This document shows, one piece after another, positions 54,311 to 62,655 of a stretch of 64,000 bases of DNA. The stretch spans positions 122,045 through 186,044 of the forward strand of contig PSPW01000002.1 of NCBI GenBank assembly GCA_004195615.1, in the 5' to 3' direction. The notes below the pieces were generated by a model. It was not told the DNA's origin and ran no database searches. It saw only the letters and a list, made by a program, of their open reading frames with translations. This DNA comes from Methanobacteriota archaeon. Its GTDB lineage: Archaea > Thermoplasmatota > Poseidoniia > Poseidoniales > Thalassarchaeaceae. The position numbers and the translations under genes were made by a program. Every line of letters begins with the position of its first letter. The first letter of the stretch is position 1.

Positions 54311-55813
54311 TTAGTTGGCCTCGATAGTCTTCGAGGTGAAAGTTAGGAATGCTTCCCTGAGAATTCCCAGTATCATATCTATTTCCTCGGTAGTAATTGC
54401 AAAGTGAGGTGTGAATCTCAGAGCATTCTGTCCCCCGTGGATGACACCAAGACCGTTATTCCTACACCATTCCTCAACGCATCCAAAACCCACTACTGGA
54501 AGTTTCTCGGGATTTAATTCGGCACTGAGAAGGAGCCCAGTACCTATAACCTCAGTAATCGTGTCAGGAATCTCATCGGCGAGATCTCTCAATTTAGAGA
54601 CGAATTCCACACCCCTGTCCTTGATATTCTGTCTCAATTCGGGAGTAACTCGATCAAGAACTGCAACTGCAGTTTCCAAGGCTCTTGGATTTGTTGTCAT
54701 AGTATTACCATATATGCCCACAACATATAGTTCGGCAGCTCTCTCGGAGAGACCTACTACTGAAAGAGGGTATTGACCGGCGTTTAGAGCCTTTGACCAA
54801 GTCTCCATATCTGGAACCAAACAGTCCTCAAATCCATCATAGTCAACGATACTCAAGCATCCTTGCCCCCTTAGGCCGGCTTGGATTGAGTCCACGATTA
54901 GCATGCTTCCGTGCTGGGAGCAAAGAGATCTGGCCAAGTCATAGAACCCCCTAGTTACACAAAGTCCAGGATTTCCTTCTCCCATCACTGGTTCCATTGC
55001 CATCAATTCGATGAAGAATCCTTCTCTCTCTGCACGGTCGAAGGCAGCGCTAAGTGATTCTAGATCATTGTTAGGGACGAAGATAACATTATCTCTTTCT
55101 CGGAATGATGCCAGATTCTCCTCGTACTTGTCACTGCATGAGTCTGAAATCTGAGCTGGCCTGTGTGTTCTTCCGTGAAATGCATCTACTAGGGCTAGCA
55201 TCTTAGTTGGTTTCCCCTCATGTTTTCCGCCCTTTCCAGTAATTTTAAGAGTATTAGCATCAGCAATACGAATCGAGATTGTTACCGATTCTGAGCCACT
55301 ATTCAAACAGACAAATCTGAAGAATGGGCAACTCCCTCTCTTATGTCCTACTTCTTTCCTGAGACGGTCCGAGAATCTCTTCTGACTGAAAGAAGGCGTC
55401 ATGACATTTGCCATAACCCAGTTCTGCTGCATTGACAGAATGACATCATCCGGGCCATGACCCATTCCAAGCATCCCATATCCTCCGTTATCATGCAGAA
55501 CTGCTCCATGAGAGGTAATAATCCAGGGTCCTCGAGCAGCGATTGCAACGTACGGATTTACTGTAGCGGCAGAGTAGAAATTGACATAATCTGTTTGTAG
55601 ATGAGCCCCTAAATCACTCTCTTTCATAGAAAATAATTCATCCCCCATGTCATTGATGAGGCTCTGGAAATTTCCTGAAGCCTCCTCTATGGCTCGGCTC
55701 AGAGATGGATCGGTCTCAAGGAAATCGGAGATTATCGAGTCATTGAGCCCGTTAGTCTGAGCTTGACCAGTTCTTGAGCGAATATCAGTTAGAGTAGCGA
55801 GGTGGTCGACCAT
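54311..55813 (-). CDS. Class III PLP-dependent aminotransferase
   Basis: Transaminase of about 500 residues with the fold-type I class III layout. Key parts: GGYGMLGMGHG, CLNSGSESVTISIRIA, DAFHGRTHRPA, DSIQAGLRGQG (Asp binding pyridine N, then Q) and the PLP Lys in PDMETWSKALNAGQYPLSVVG. The substrate is unclear; the LIVDS-x-QAGLRGQG pattern is close to lysine-6-aminotransferase-like enzymes. I use ATG 55813 (MVDHLATLTDIRSR); the track start at 55846 adds 11 residues. Confidence 0.85.
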   Translation of the reverse strand: MVDHLATLTDIRSRTGQAQTNGLNDSIISDFLETDPSLSRAIEEASGNFQSLINDMGDELFSMKESDLGAHLQTDYVNFYSAATVNPYVAIAARGPWIITSHGAVLHDNGGYGMLGMGHGPDDVILSMQQNWVMANVMTPSFSQKRFSDRLRKEVGHKRGSCPFFRFVCLNSGSESVTISIRIADANTLKITGKGGKHEGKPTKMLALVDAFHGRTHRPAQISDSCSDKYEENLASFRERDNVIFVPNNDLESLSAAFDRAEREGFFIELMAMEPVMGEGNPGLCVTRGFYDLARSLCSQHGSMLIVDSIQAGLRGQGCLSIVDYDGFEDCLVPDMETWSKALNAGQYPLSVVGLSERAAELYVVGIYGNTMTTNPRALETAVAVLDRVTPELRQNIKDRGVEFVSKLRDLADEIPDTITEVIGTGLLLSAELNPEKLPVVGFGCVEEWCRNNGLGVIHGGQNALRFTPHFAITTEEIDMILGILREAFLTFTSKTIEAN

Positions 55814-55861
55814 TAAACAATGGAGTCGGGGGGCACACATCAACATTCTCCGGGAATGATT

Positions 55862-56030
55862 TGTAGAATGTTCAAGATAGTATCGGATAGTGAAAACGTG
55901 GATTTCTGATAATCATTAATAAAATTAAACTAAAATCAATTTTCCAATTGAATAATTCACTATTACTAAAAAATTTCAATTGAATTATCAGTCTTGATTA
56001 ACGAAGAATATAAGTGCCACTCCAGTGTCT
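55862..56030. other. AT-rich intergenic block with repeated CAATTGAAT motifs
   Basis: Markedly AT-rich stretch (taataaaattaaactaaaatcaa) with imperfect direct copies caattgaataattca and caattgaattatca about 30 bases apart, each including palindromic AATT cores. It separates the divergent aminotransferase and PRC-like genes and may hold both promoters. No gene is visible. Confidence 0.5.
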
Positions 56031-56034
56031 GGAG

Positions 56035-56070
56035 CTCAGGAGAAGCATGGGGGATGCACTCCTCCCTGAG
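56035..56070 (+). promoter_or_regulatory. Possible structured 5' leader
   Basis: Upstream of the PRC-like gene the strand can fold as an outer stem CTCAGG/CCTGAG (56035-56040 with 56065-56070) enclosing an inner GCAT-ggggg-ATGC hairpin (56045-56057). The ATG of the next gene lies 9 bases beyond. A 12-codon upstream reading frame starting at 56047 (MGDALLPEGEKW) overlaps the start. Whether it regulates is unknown. Confidence 0.35.
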
Positions 56071-56078
56071 GGAGAAAA

Positions 56079-56666
56079 ATGGTAGATGACTACGAAATAC
56101 AGGAAATGATACATAGAGATGTTTACGTTGGAGAAAAGCACGTAGGAGTGGTGGTTGGTGAGAGATTCCACCCCCGAGACGAATTCGTGAAGTCGCTGAG
56201 GATCAAGGTGGAGGATGAAGTAGCTAGTGAATTCATGAGAAAACCAGCAGATCTTGCTCCCTTGGCAAAAGAACTAGTTCACAGCATTAGACCCGATGGT
56301 GGAATCAAACTTTCGAAGTCTATGAGGGAATTGCAACGAAGGTGGAGGAACACTGTACGAATCCAAGAAGATCTCTATGCACCGGATGAGTTGCTGGACA
56401 GGGCGGTACTGGATAATGATGGCATGGACATAGGCAATGTTGTAGAACTCATCAAAATCAAGCGCACGTACAAGGGTCTTCTAGTGAAACCCCATTTCAT
56501 GGTCAGAGCCAGACATAGTCTACCTGAGACAATAGTCGTCCCCTGTGGGCAACTGGCCAAGACAACTTCCAGGCTTGATGAAGTCATTCTGAAGTGCACC
56601 TTCTCCAGATTAGTAACCCTTCCCAGTTTCTTGAAATTAAATGACGAAAGTTTCGAAGAAGAGTGA
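56079..56666 (+). CDS. Possible double PRC-barrel-like protein
   Basis: 195-residue protein with two PRC-barrel-like segments: IHRDVYVGEKHVGVVVGERFHPRDEFVKSLRIKV near the start and DELLDRAVLDNDGMDIGNVVELIKIKRTYKGLLVKP in the second half. The second is the better match. A basic helical linker (KLSKSMRELQRRWRNTVRIQEDLY) lies between. Possibly RNA- or ribosome-linked. Sits just upstream of tRNA-Ile. Function not recognised. Confidence 0.65.
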   Translation: MVDDYEIQEMIHRDVYVGEKHVGVVVGERFHPRDEFVKSLRIKVEDEVASEFMRKPADLAPLAKELVHSIRPDGGIKLSKSMRELQRRWRNTVRIQEDLYAPDELLDRAVLDNDGMDIGNVVELIKIKRTYKGLLVKPHFMVRARHSLPETIVVPCGQLAKTTSRLDEVILKCTFSRLVTLPSFLKLNDESFEEE

Positions 56667-56719
56667 GTGAATCCTTGAGTAGCCTTCAAATCACAATCAC
56701 ATGTGCCGGTGATGCTCAA

Positions 56720-56797
56720 GGGCGCGTAGCTTAGTTTGGCTGGAGCACCCGGCTGATAACCGGGAGGTCACAGGTTCAAATCCTGTCGTGCCCACCA
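56720..56797 (+). tRNA. tRNA-Ile (GAU), CCA encoded
   Basis: Acceptor GGGCGCG pairs with CGTGCCC (one G:U), discriminator A, genomic CCA at 56795-56797. Anticodon loop CTGATAA gives GAU. T-arm CAGG-TTCAAAT-CCTG. No intron. Confidence 0.95.
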
Positions 56798-56867
56798 ATA
56801 TTCATGATTCTCTGAATTTTGAATCGATAAGAAGCATCATGAAGGGGTCGCCTTTCCCTGTCTTCAA

Positions 56868-57815
56868 ATGCCTGTTCTGAGCGGGGCCTCAGGCGCTGAG
56901 ATAGCAGAGAACCTAGCCCCCATCCTTAACATGGAGCACGTTGGATTAGAAAATAGAAGATTTCCCGATGGAGAGGTCTACGTCAGAATTCCTCCAGAAT
57001 CAATAGAATCTGTCAGATCGGAGGCAGTAGTTCTGGTATCCAATACCTTCCCAGATTCAGGGATTATGCAAACTCTGCTACTCCTTGGAGCAATAAGAGA
57101 CGTCAGGAGGGGTGATCTATCTAGCTTGAAGGGGGAATGGGGGAAAGATGCCGAGGATGTTGGTCCAGGTGTTTTCTTAGCGATACCGTACTATGGTTAT
57201 GCTCGGCAGGACAAAAGGTTCTCAGTAGGAGAATCTATTTCGGCAAAATTAGTCGCAGAGGTTTTATCGAAATATTGTGATGGGATTGCAATACTGGACC
57301 TGCATGCTCCTGAAGTACTAGAGGGAATGGATGTGCCAATTGAATACGTAAGCTCGATGCCGGAGATAGCGGAGAGACTGCGTTCTGCAGTCTCTCCTGA
57401 CTTCATACTTAGTCCTGACAAGGGTGCAATTTCCAGAGCTACCGAGGTTGCAGGCCTGATTGGATGCGACTTTTCTTATCTAGAAAAGACTAGGATTGAT
57501 GCGCATACAATAGAGCACACCCCAAAAGATCTGAATGTCTCTGGTAAGGTAGTAGCAATTGTTGATGACATGATTAGCACGGGTGGTACGATCTGCAGGG
57601 CTAGTGATGCACTAAGAAGGCAGGGGGCGAAAGAAGTCCACGCAGCATGCACGCATGGCCTATTTACGGGTGGAGCGTTATCCCGACTGGCAAAACACGT
57701 GGATGGAGTATATACCACTGACTCCCTACCAAATCCAAGGGCTAATGTGTCCGCAGCACCAGCATTAGCTAGAGGGTTGAGCAGACTCATTGGTCAAGGC
57801 ACAGATAACGACTGA
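56868..57815 (+). CDS. prs: Ribose-phosphate pyrophosphokinase (PRPP synthetase)
   Basis: Makes PRPP from ribose 5-phosphate and ATP. ATP/ribose motifs: RRFPDGEVYVRIP, FLAIPYYGYARQDKRFSVGESIS, AILDLHAPEV and the PRPP loop VAIVDDMISTGGTICRA. 315 residues. A short insert GDLSSLKGEWGKDAEDVGPG follows the ALLLLGAIRDV helix and is unusual. Located between tRNA-Ile and the ribosomal cluster. Confidence 0.95.
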   Translation: MPVLSGASGAEIAENLAPILNMEHVGLENRRFPDGEVYVRIPPESIESVRSEAVVLVSNTFPDSGIMQTLLLLGAIRDVRRGDLSSLKGEWGKDAEDVGPGVFLAIPYYGYARQDKRFSVGESISAKLVAEVLSKYCDGIAILDLHAPEVLEGMDVPIEYVSSMPEIAERLRSAVSPDFILSPDKGAISRATEVAGLIGCDFSYLEKTRIDAHTIEHTPKDLNVSGKVVAIVDDMISTGGTICRASDALRRQGAKEVHAACTHGLFTGGALSRLAKHVDGVYTTDSLPNPRANVSAAPALARGLSRLIGQGTDND

Positions 57816-57885
57816 CTGGAGGTAATACGCTGCGTTTATATCGGTCATGCCGTGCGGCGGCTTACTAACACGAAGAGTTGTTCCA

Positions 57886-58266
57886 ATGAGTGTCCATATT
57901 GTTTTCGAAACACCCCAAGACGTACAAGAGCAAGTTTACGAGATGGTCAAGAGCCTAGGCAAGGATGGCAAAGGCAGACTAAAGAAGGGGGCCAATGAGG
58001 TCACCAAGTCAGCAGAGAGGGGTACTGCGCAGATGGTCGTGATGGCTGAGAACGTAAATCCGGGTGAGCTTCTGGCACATATACCGATGATTTGCAAGGA
58101 GAAGGAAATCCCATTCATCTACGTTGAGGATCAGGCTTACCTTGCCGAGGCTGCTGGAATGAGCACTGGAACTAGGACTGCCGCCATTGCGGTAATGCAG
58201 GTCGAGAAAGAGGGAATGGATCGATTCAACGAGGTCAAGTCGCACTTCGAGACCCTTTCGTCATGA
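57886..58266 (+). CDS. rpl7ae: Ribosomal protein L7Ae
   Basis: K-turn RNA-binding protein of the 50S subunit, also part of box C/D and H/ACA sRNPs and RNase P. 126 residues from ATG 57886 (MSVHIVFETPQDVQ); the track start at 57847 is not family-like. Motif KGANEVTKSAERGTAQMVVMAENVNP and IPFIYVEDQAYLAEAAG match L7Ae. First of the L7Ae-S28e-L24e run. Confidence 0.95.
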   Translation: MSVHIVFETPQDVQEQVYEMVKSLGKDGKGRLKKGANEVTKSAERGTAQMVVMAENVNPGELLAHIPMICKEKEIPFIYVEDQAYLAEAAGMSTGTRTAAIAVMQVEKEGMDRFNEVKSHFETLSS

Positions 58267-58282
58267 TTTGGAGGTTTGAGAT

Positions 58283-58525
58283 ATGGCAACCGAAGCATGG
58301 CCTGCTGAGGTCGTCGAGATAGTCGGCAGAACTGGTCTTACTGGCGAGGCAATGCAGGTCAAGGTCAGAGTTCTAGACTCAAACAACCCGCGAGACGTTG
58401 GACGCATCATCACAAGGAACGTACTAGGGCCGGTAAGGGGCCCTGATCCGGTGTCTGGAGAGAGTGGAGACATCCTAATGCTCAGAGACACGGGTAGAGA
58501 GGCCAGAAAGATAGGTTCCAGGTGA
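58283..58525 (+). CDS. rps28e: Ribosomal protein S28e
   Basis: Small-subunit protein S28e, here 80 residues: [31 protein letters not shown]... with [16 protein letters not shown]. Preceded by GGAGG about 9 bases before ATG (ttggaggtttgagatATG), a clear Shine-Dalgarno. Its TGA overlaps the GTG or lies 2-5 bases before the ATGs of L24e, so the two are translationally coupled. Confidence 0.97.
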   Translation: MATEAWPAEVVEIVGRTGLTGEAMQVKVRVLDSNNPRDVGRIITRNVLGPVRGPDPVSGESGDILMLRDTGREARKIGSR

Positions 58526-58527
58526 TT

Positions 58528-58722
58528 ATGATGCCAGAGCAGAGGATTTGCAGTTTCACAAATGAGGAGATTGAGCCCGGAACAGGTATGATGTTCATCA
58601 AGAGGGACGGTTCTGTCTACTGGTTCAAGGACAGCAAGTCCCGCAAGAATATGCTCAAGCTGAAGAGGAACGCTAGGCGGCTGAAGTGGACTCGTCGCTA
58701 TGAGAAGGGCGGAATCAAGTGA
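58528..58722 (+). CDS. rpl24e: Ribosomal protein L24e
   Basis: Small zinc-dependent 50S protein; MPEQRICSFTNEEIEPGTGMMFIKRDGSVYWFKDSKSRKNMLKLKRNARRLKWTRRY. Note that only one Cys (CSF) of the usual zinc set is seen, so the zinc site appears lost. The track start is GTG 58522; ATG 58528 or 58531 are preferred. Stop is 4 bases from the inverted lipoprotein gene. Confidence 0.93.
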   Translation: MMPEQRICSFTNEEIEPGTGMMFIKRDGSVYWFKDSKSRKNMLKLKRNARRLKWTRRYEKGGIK

Positions 58723-58726
58723 GTAA

Positions 58727-59197
58727 TTACTGGGCTGTAATCCTGTAATCTACCCTAGCCCTATCGTTGTCGTCATTTGATAGCAACCCGCTCTGATCAG
58801 GAGGCTGGGCCTCCCCACAGTCGGTGTTGTCAATTACCGTCACATAGGTTCCAGCATCGACATCTGCCTGCAGGCTGGCCCCACCGGAGTTTGGATCGCT
58901 CAAATCAGCGAAATAAACGAAGCTCTCGTCCTCCCCTTCGGCACATTGCTCGTACTTCTCGTAATTTATCTCGGTCATAGTGTAGAAATCTAGGTTTGGG
59001 CCTTCTTGCTTGTCAAACTCCATTCGAATAGTCGCTACAGAATCAACAGACCATGTCAGCTTGATATGCTGATCCTCATTTACGAATGTATTGTCATCAA
59101 ATAGTTCCCTCTCGGGGTTGACTGTATCGCTTACACTATCCAAACAGCCTGGAAGTAGCAAACAAACCGACAATAGCAATGGAGTGATCTTTTTCAT
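58727..59197 (-). CDS. Small secreted lipoprotein
   Basis: Unrecognised 156-residue protein. N-terminal MKKITPLLLSVCLLLPGCLDS carries a signal peptide with lipobox LPGC, so lipid anchoring at Cys18 is likely. The mature part has acidic, beta-rich sequence (EDQHIKLTWSVDSVATIRMEFDKQEGPNLDFYTMTE) with two further Cys that may pair. It sits on the opposite strand within an otherwise ribosomal/NDK/aIF5B run. Confidence 0.75.
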   Translation of the reverse strand: MKKITPLLLSVCLLLPGCLDSVSDTVNPERELFDDNTFVNEDQHIKLTWSVDSVATIRMEFDKQEGPNLDFYTMTEINYEKYEQCAEGEDESFVYFADLSDPNSGGASLQADVDAGTYVTVIDNTDCGEAQPPDQSGLLSNDDNDRARVDYRITAQ

Positions 59198-59287
59198 GTT
59201 CTATCGTAATGGTACTAGGCTCATCAAGGATTTGCTCCGGTGACTTCGTTGAAATAGGGAGTGTGTTTCGGCCGGGACATGGGAGAC

Positions 59288-59734
59288 ATGCAGACGACAT
59301 TCGTGATGATCAAACCTGACGGTGTACAGAGAGGACTAGTGGCTAGCATAATCGGTAGATTCGAGACCAAGGGTCTACGACTTGTTGGTCTAAGGCAGCT
59401 GACTCCGCCTCTAGAACTAGCAGAGGCTCACTATGAGGTTCACAACGAACGCCCCTTCTACGAAGGACTCATCGAGTTCATCACATCCGGACCAGTCGTC
59501 GCAATGGCATGGACCGGAATCGATGCAATTAGCGTTGCTCGCAACCTTATCGGGCCGACCGACGGTCGCACAGCCTCCCCCGGAACTATCAGAGGGGACT
59601 TCGCAATGGACATCGGACACAATGTGATCCACGGCTCTGATGGCGAGGATACAGCCTCCTTTGAGCTGGGGTTATGGTTCCCTGAGGGGTTGGTCGATTG
59701 GACCCGTGACGTGGAGCCGCACATCTACGAGTGA
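59288..59734 (+). CDS. ndk: Nucleoside diphosphate kinase
   Basis: Transfers gamma-phosphate between NTP and NDP. Start ATG 59288 ([18 protein letters not shown]); the track GTG at 59261 adds 9 unlikely residues. Motifs: IKPDGVQRG, the nucleotide-binding [24 protein letters not shown] and active-site His in NVIHGSDGE. 148 residues, typical. It precedes aIF5B closely, the classical archaeal order. Confidence 0.96.
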   Translation: MQTTFVMIKPDGVQRGLVASIIGRFETKGLRLVGLRQLTPPLELAEAHYEVHNERPFYEGLIEFITSGPVVAMAWTGIDAISVARNLIGPTDGRTASPGTIRGDFAMDIGHNVIHGSDGEDTASFELGLWFPEGLVDWTRDVEPHIYE

Positions 59735-59774
59735 GAAATCAATTAAGCAGGGGAAGGAGCATGAGGTGGGTGGA

Positions 59775-61553
59775 ATGTCAGGACGCAGGCAACCCATTGT
59801 CGCTGTCTTGGGTCATGTCGATCATGGCAAGACCTCTCTCCTGGATCACGTAAGATCTCTAGGTGAACAGAGTCGTTCCTCGGTGATGGATAGAGAAGCA
59901 GGCGGCATCACTCAGCATATCGGAGCTACTGAGGTTCCATCGGAAATCCTGAATGATTTGTGTGCCTCACTATTGGGAGGTAAAACATTCGACTCCCCCG
60001 GTCTCCTTTTCATAGATACTCCGGGACATCACTCATTCTCCTCTCTTCGTGCTCGAGGAGGCTCGCTGGCTGATATTGCAATCCTAATTGTGGATGTAAT
60101 GGAGGGTTGCAGACCTCAAACAAGGGAGTCACTGAGAATCCTGAAGCAATCGAAGACTCCATTCGTCGTTGCTGCAAACAAGGTAGACAGGATTCATGGA
60201 TGGCAGTGTCAAGAAGGCAGATCAATGACCATCTCTATGCGAGATCAGTCCAAGGAGTCACTTGATCTGTTCGATCAGCGCTATTGGAAACTTGTAGGGC
60301 AGTTTGCCGAAGAGGGCTTCAATCTCGAGAGGTATGAACGAATAAAGGATTTCACCAAGGAGATTGCAATGGTTCCAGTATCTGCAAGGAAGGGAGAAGG
60401 GATCCAAGATCTACTAGCAGTTGTAATAGGTCTTGCAGAACGATATCTATCGGACCGCTTGACAGATGTTGACGGTTCTGGAGAAGCGACGGTTCTGGAG
60501 ATGAAGGAGGAGAGGGGGCTTGGGAAAACCCTAGACCTGATTCTGCATAGGGGTTCCATTCGAAAGGGAGACGAGATTGTACTGGTCAGTGATAAGGGAG
60601 GAGTTAGCACCCATGTGAAGGGGCTCTTCTCCCCAAGAGGAATGAGTGAGATGAGAGATGCCGGCGACAGGTGGGATAACACCGAAACTGCCTATGCAGC
60701 TGCTGGAGTCAAGATTAGCGCACCATCTCTGGAGGGTGTGCTAGTGGGGACGACGCTTCGAGTAGTCTGCTCCGATGAAGAGAAAGAAATAGCAATGGCA
60801 GCAGCAAAGGAAGAGGCAAACCTCTCGATAGAACTCGGCGAAGAAGGTGTCTGCATCAAATCCGATACAGTTGGTGGCCTCGAGGCTCTGGCAAAGGAGC
60901 TCAAGGAGATAGGGGTGTCAATCAGAGAGGCTTCGATAGGAAAGGTGAGTCGCAGAGACGTTCGTAGTGCTGAATCGTCTTCAGACCCTCTAAATCGATT
61001 GATAATGGCATTCAGCACGGAAATTCTTGAAGAGGCTGAGGAAGAAGTAGAAGTTTCGGAAACCGGAGTCAAGCACATTGGCTCCGACATAATCTACAGG
61101 ATTCTGGAGGAACGTGAAGAATGGGTGGAAGCCAGGAAATCAGAACTTGAAGAGGAGAGGAGAGAATTGGTGGTCTATCCTGGAAGGATTATACTCCTTC
61201 CAGATCATACATTCAGAATCTCAAAACCGGCTGTTGTTGGAGTAAGAGTTCTCGCAGGTAGAATCCACATCGGCCAAGGTCTTCTCAAAGATGGAGTGAA
61301 AGTAGGTCGAATTAAGTCCATCAAATCGGGACAAGAGAGCCTCAAGGAGGCAAAGCAGGGTGCTGAGGTAGCGATATCAGTTGAGGGGGTTACAGTGGGA
61401 AGGCAAATGGACGAGGGCGACGTCCTCCTGGTGGATATTCCAGAATCACATGCTAGGAAACTTAGGAAGATGGAAATGACCTCTGTGGAAAAAGAAGTCT
61501 ACGAGGAGCTTCTGGCTCTACACAGGAAGGATGATCACTTCTGGGGTAGATGA
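59775..61553 (+). CDS. infB: Translation initiation factor aIF5B (IF2-like)
   Basis: GTPase promoting subunit joining. ATG 59775 (MSGRRQPIVAVLGHVDHGKTSLL). G1 GHVDHGKT, G2/switch I near GGITQHIGATE, G3 DTPGHHSF, G4 NKVD, then beta-barrel domains with VLVGTTLRVV and a C-terminal domain ending LLALHRKDDHFWGR. 592 residues, matching archaeal aIF5B without the long eukaryotic N-terminus. Last gene of the L7Ae-to-aIF5B cluster. Confidence 0.96.
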   Translation: MSGRRQPIVAVLGHVDHGKTSLLDHVRSLGEQSRSSVMDREAGGITQHIGATEVPSEILNDLCASLLGGKTFDSPGLLFIDTPGHHSFSSLRARGGSLADIAILIVDVMEGCRPQTRESLRILKQSKTPFVVAANKVDRIHGWQCQEGRSMTISMRDQSKESLDLFDQRYWKLVGQFAEEGFNLERYERIKDFTKEIAMVPVSARKGEGIQDLLAVVIGLAERYLSDRLTDVDGSGEATVLEMKEERGLGKTLDLILHRGSIRKGDEIVLVSDKGGVSTHVKGLFSPRGMSEMRDAGDRWDNTETAYAAAGVKISAPSLEGVLVGTTLRVVCSDEEKEIAMAAAKEEANLSIELGEEGVCIKSDTVGGLEALAKELKEIGVSIREASIGKVSRRDVRSAESSSDPLNRLIMAFSTEILEEAEEEVEVSETGVKHIGSDIIYRILEEREEWVEARKSELEEERRELVVYPGRIILLPDHTFRISKPAVVGVRVLAGRIHIGQGLLKDGVKVGRIKSIKSGQESLKEAKQGAEVAISVEGVTVGRQMDEGDVLLVDIPESHARKLRKMEMTSVEKEVYEELLALHRKDDHFWGR

Positions 61554-61621
61554 GACTAGAGCATGGGATGTTCAAAGGCACCTAACACTCAAGTAGTCAT
61601 GGAATCGACCTAGGAGCAAGG

Positions 61622-62617
61622 GTGTTCAGTGTGACGATTGCTCAAGGTGGTGGATCTAGTTCAATGGATCTCATTAGATCAGTCTCTGGGCATGCTAACA
61701 ACCTTATGAGCGAGGTTGCCAAGGTCATTATCGGGAAACCGGAAAACATACGCAAGGTTACCATAGGAGTCCTATCGAATGGGAACATTCTGATTGAAGA
61801 CAACCCCGGTCTAGCTAAGACTCTGATGGCGAATACTTTCGCCCAAGCACTAGGATGCAAGTTCAAGAGAGTCCAGTTCACTCCCGATCTCCTTCCCGCG
61901 GATATCATAGGGACTTACATGTACGACCAGAAAACAGGAGATTTCAAGCCAAGATTCGGGCCTCTTTTTACCAACATCCTCCTAGCTGACGAGATTAACA
62001 GAGCTCCACCAAAGACTCAAGCTGCTCTTCTCGAAGCTATGGAAGAGAAGCAAGTGACGATTGAGGGGATCACTCACAAACTTCCAGCCCCATTCGTCAC
62101 AATGGCTACACAGAACCCAATTGAGCAGGAAGGAACCTATCCCCTTCCTGAGGCTCAGATGGATAGATTCCTCATGAAGATGAGTATGGGATATCCTTCG
62201 ATGGACGAAGAGAAGGCGATATTGCAACGAAGGAAACTGCGTGGAAAGGACAGCTACGACGTGGAGCAGGTTGTGGAACCTCGAAAGGTTGTGGCGATGC
62301 AGAAGGCTCTCGAGACTGTTCACATCGATCCAGCCATTCTGGGATATATCGTTCAAGTTGTCCAGAGGACCCGGGCAGATCCAAGAATAGAAGCAGGTGC
62401 CTCTCCAAGGGCAAGTCAAGGCCTGTTCAAGGCATCAAGAGCATCTGCTGCAATTGATGGAAGAAACTACGTTATTCCTGACGACGTTAAGGGAGTCGCT
62501 CTGGATGTGGTTAGTCACAGAATTGTCCTCAAGCCGGAGTCCAAGATTAGAGGAGTAACTGGAAGGAGGATCGTGAATAAGATCCTTGGTGAAGTTAACG
62601 TCCCAGTAATACAGTAA
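61622..62617 (+). CDS. MoxR-family AAA+ ATPase
   Basis: Chaperone-type ATPase, 317-331 residues. The Walker A is EDNPGLAKTLMAN, Walker B LLADEINRAPPKTQAALLEAMEE, sensor TQNPIEQEGTYPLPEAQMDRF, all typical MoxR. Starts may be GTG 61622, GTG 61631 or ATG 61664 (MDLIRSVSGHANN). In most genomes MoxR neighbours DUF58; here the DUF58/DUF4350 genes lie 31 kb upstream and ParA follows on the same strand. Confidence 0.93.
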   Translation: MFSVTIAQGGGSSSMDLIRSVSGHANNLMSEVAKVIIGKPENIRKVTIGVLSNGNILIEDNPGLAKTLMANTFAQALGCKFKRVQFTPDLLPADIIGTYMYDQKTGDFKPRFGPLFTNILLADEINRAPPKTQAALLEAMEEKQVTIEGITHKLPAPFVTMATQNPIEQEGTYPLPEAQMDRFLMKMSMGYPSMDEEKAILQRRKLRGKDSYDVEQVVEPRKVVAMQKALETVHIDPAILGYIVQVVQRTRADPRIEAGASPRASQGLFKASRASAAIDGRNYVIPDDVKGVALDVVSHRIVLKPESKIRGVTGRRIVNKILGEVNVPVIQ

Positions 62618-62655
62618 TCGGGAATCCCAATTAACCGGATGCCTTACTCACCTAC

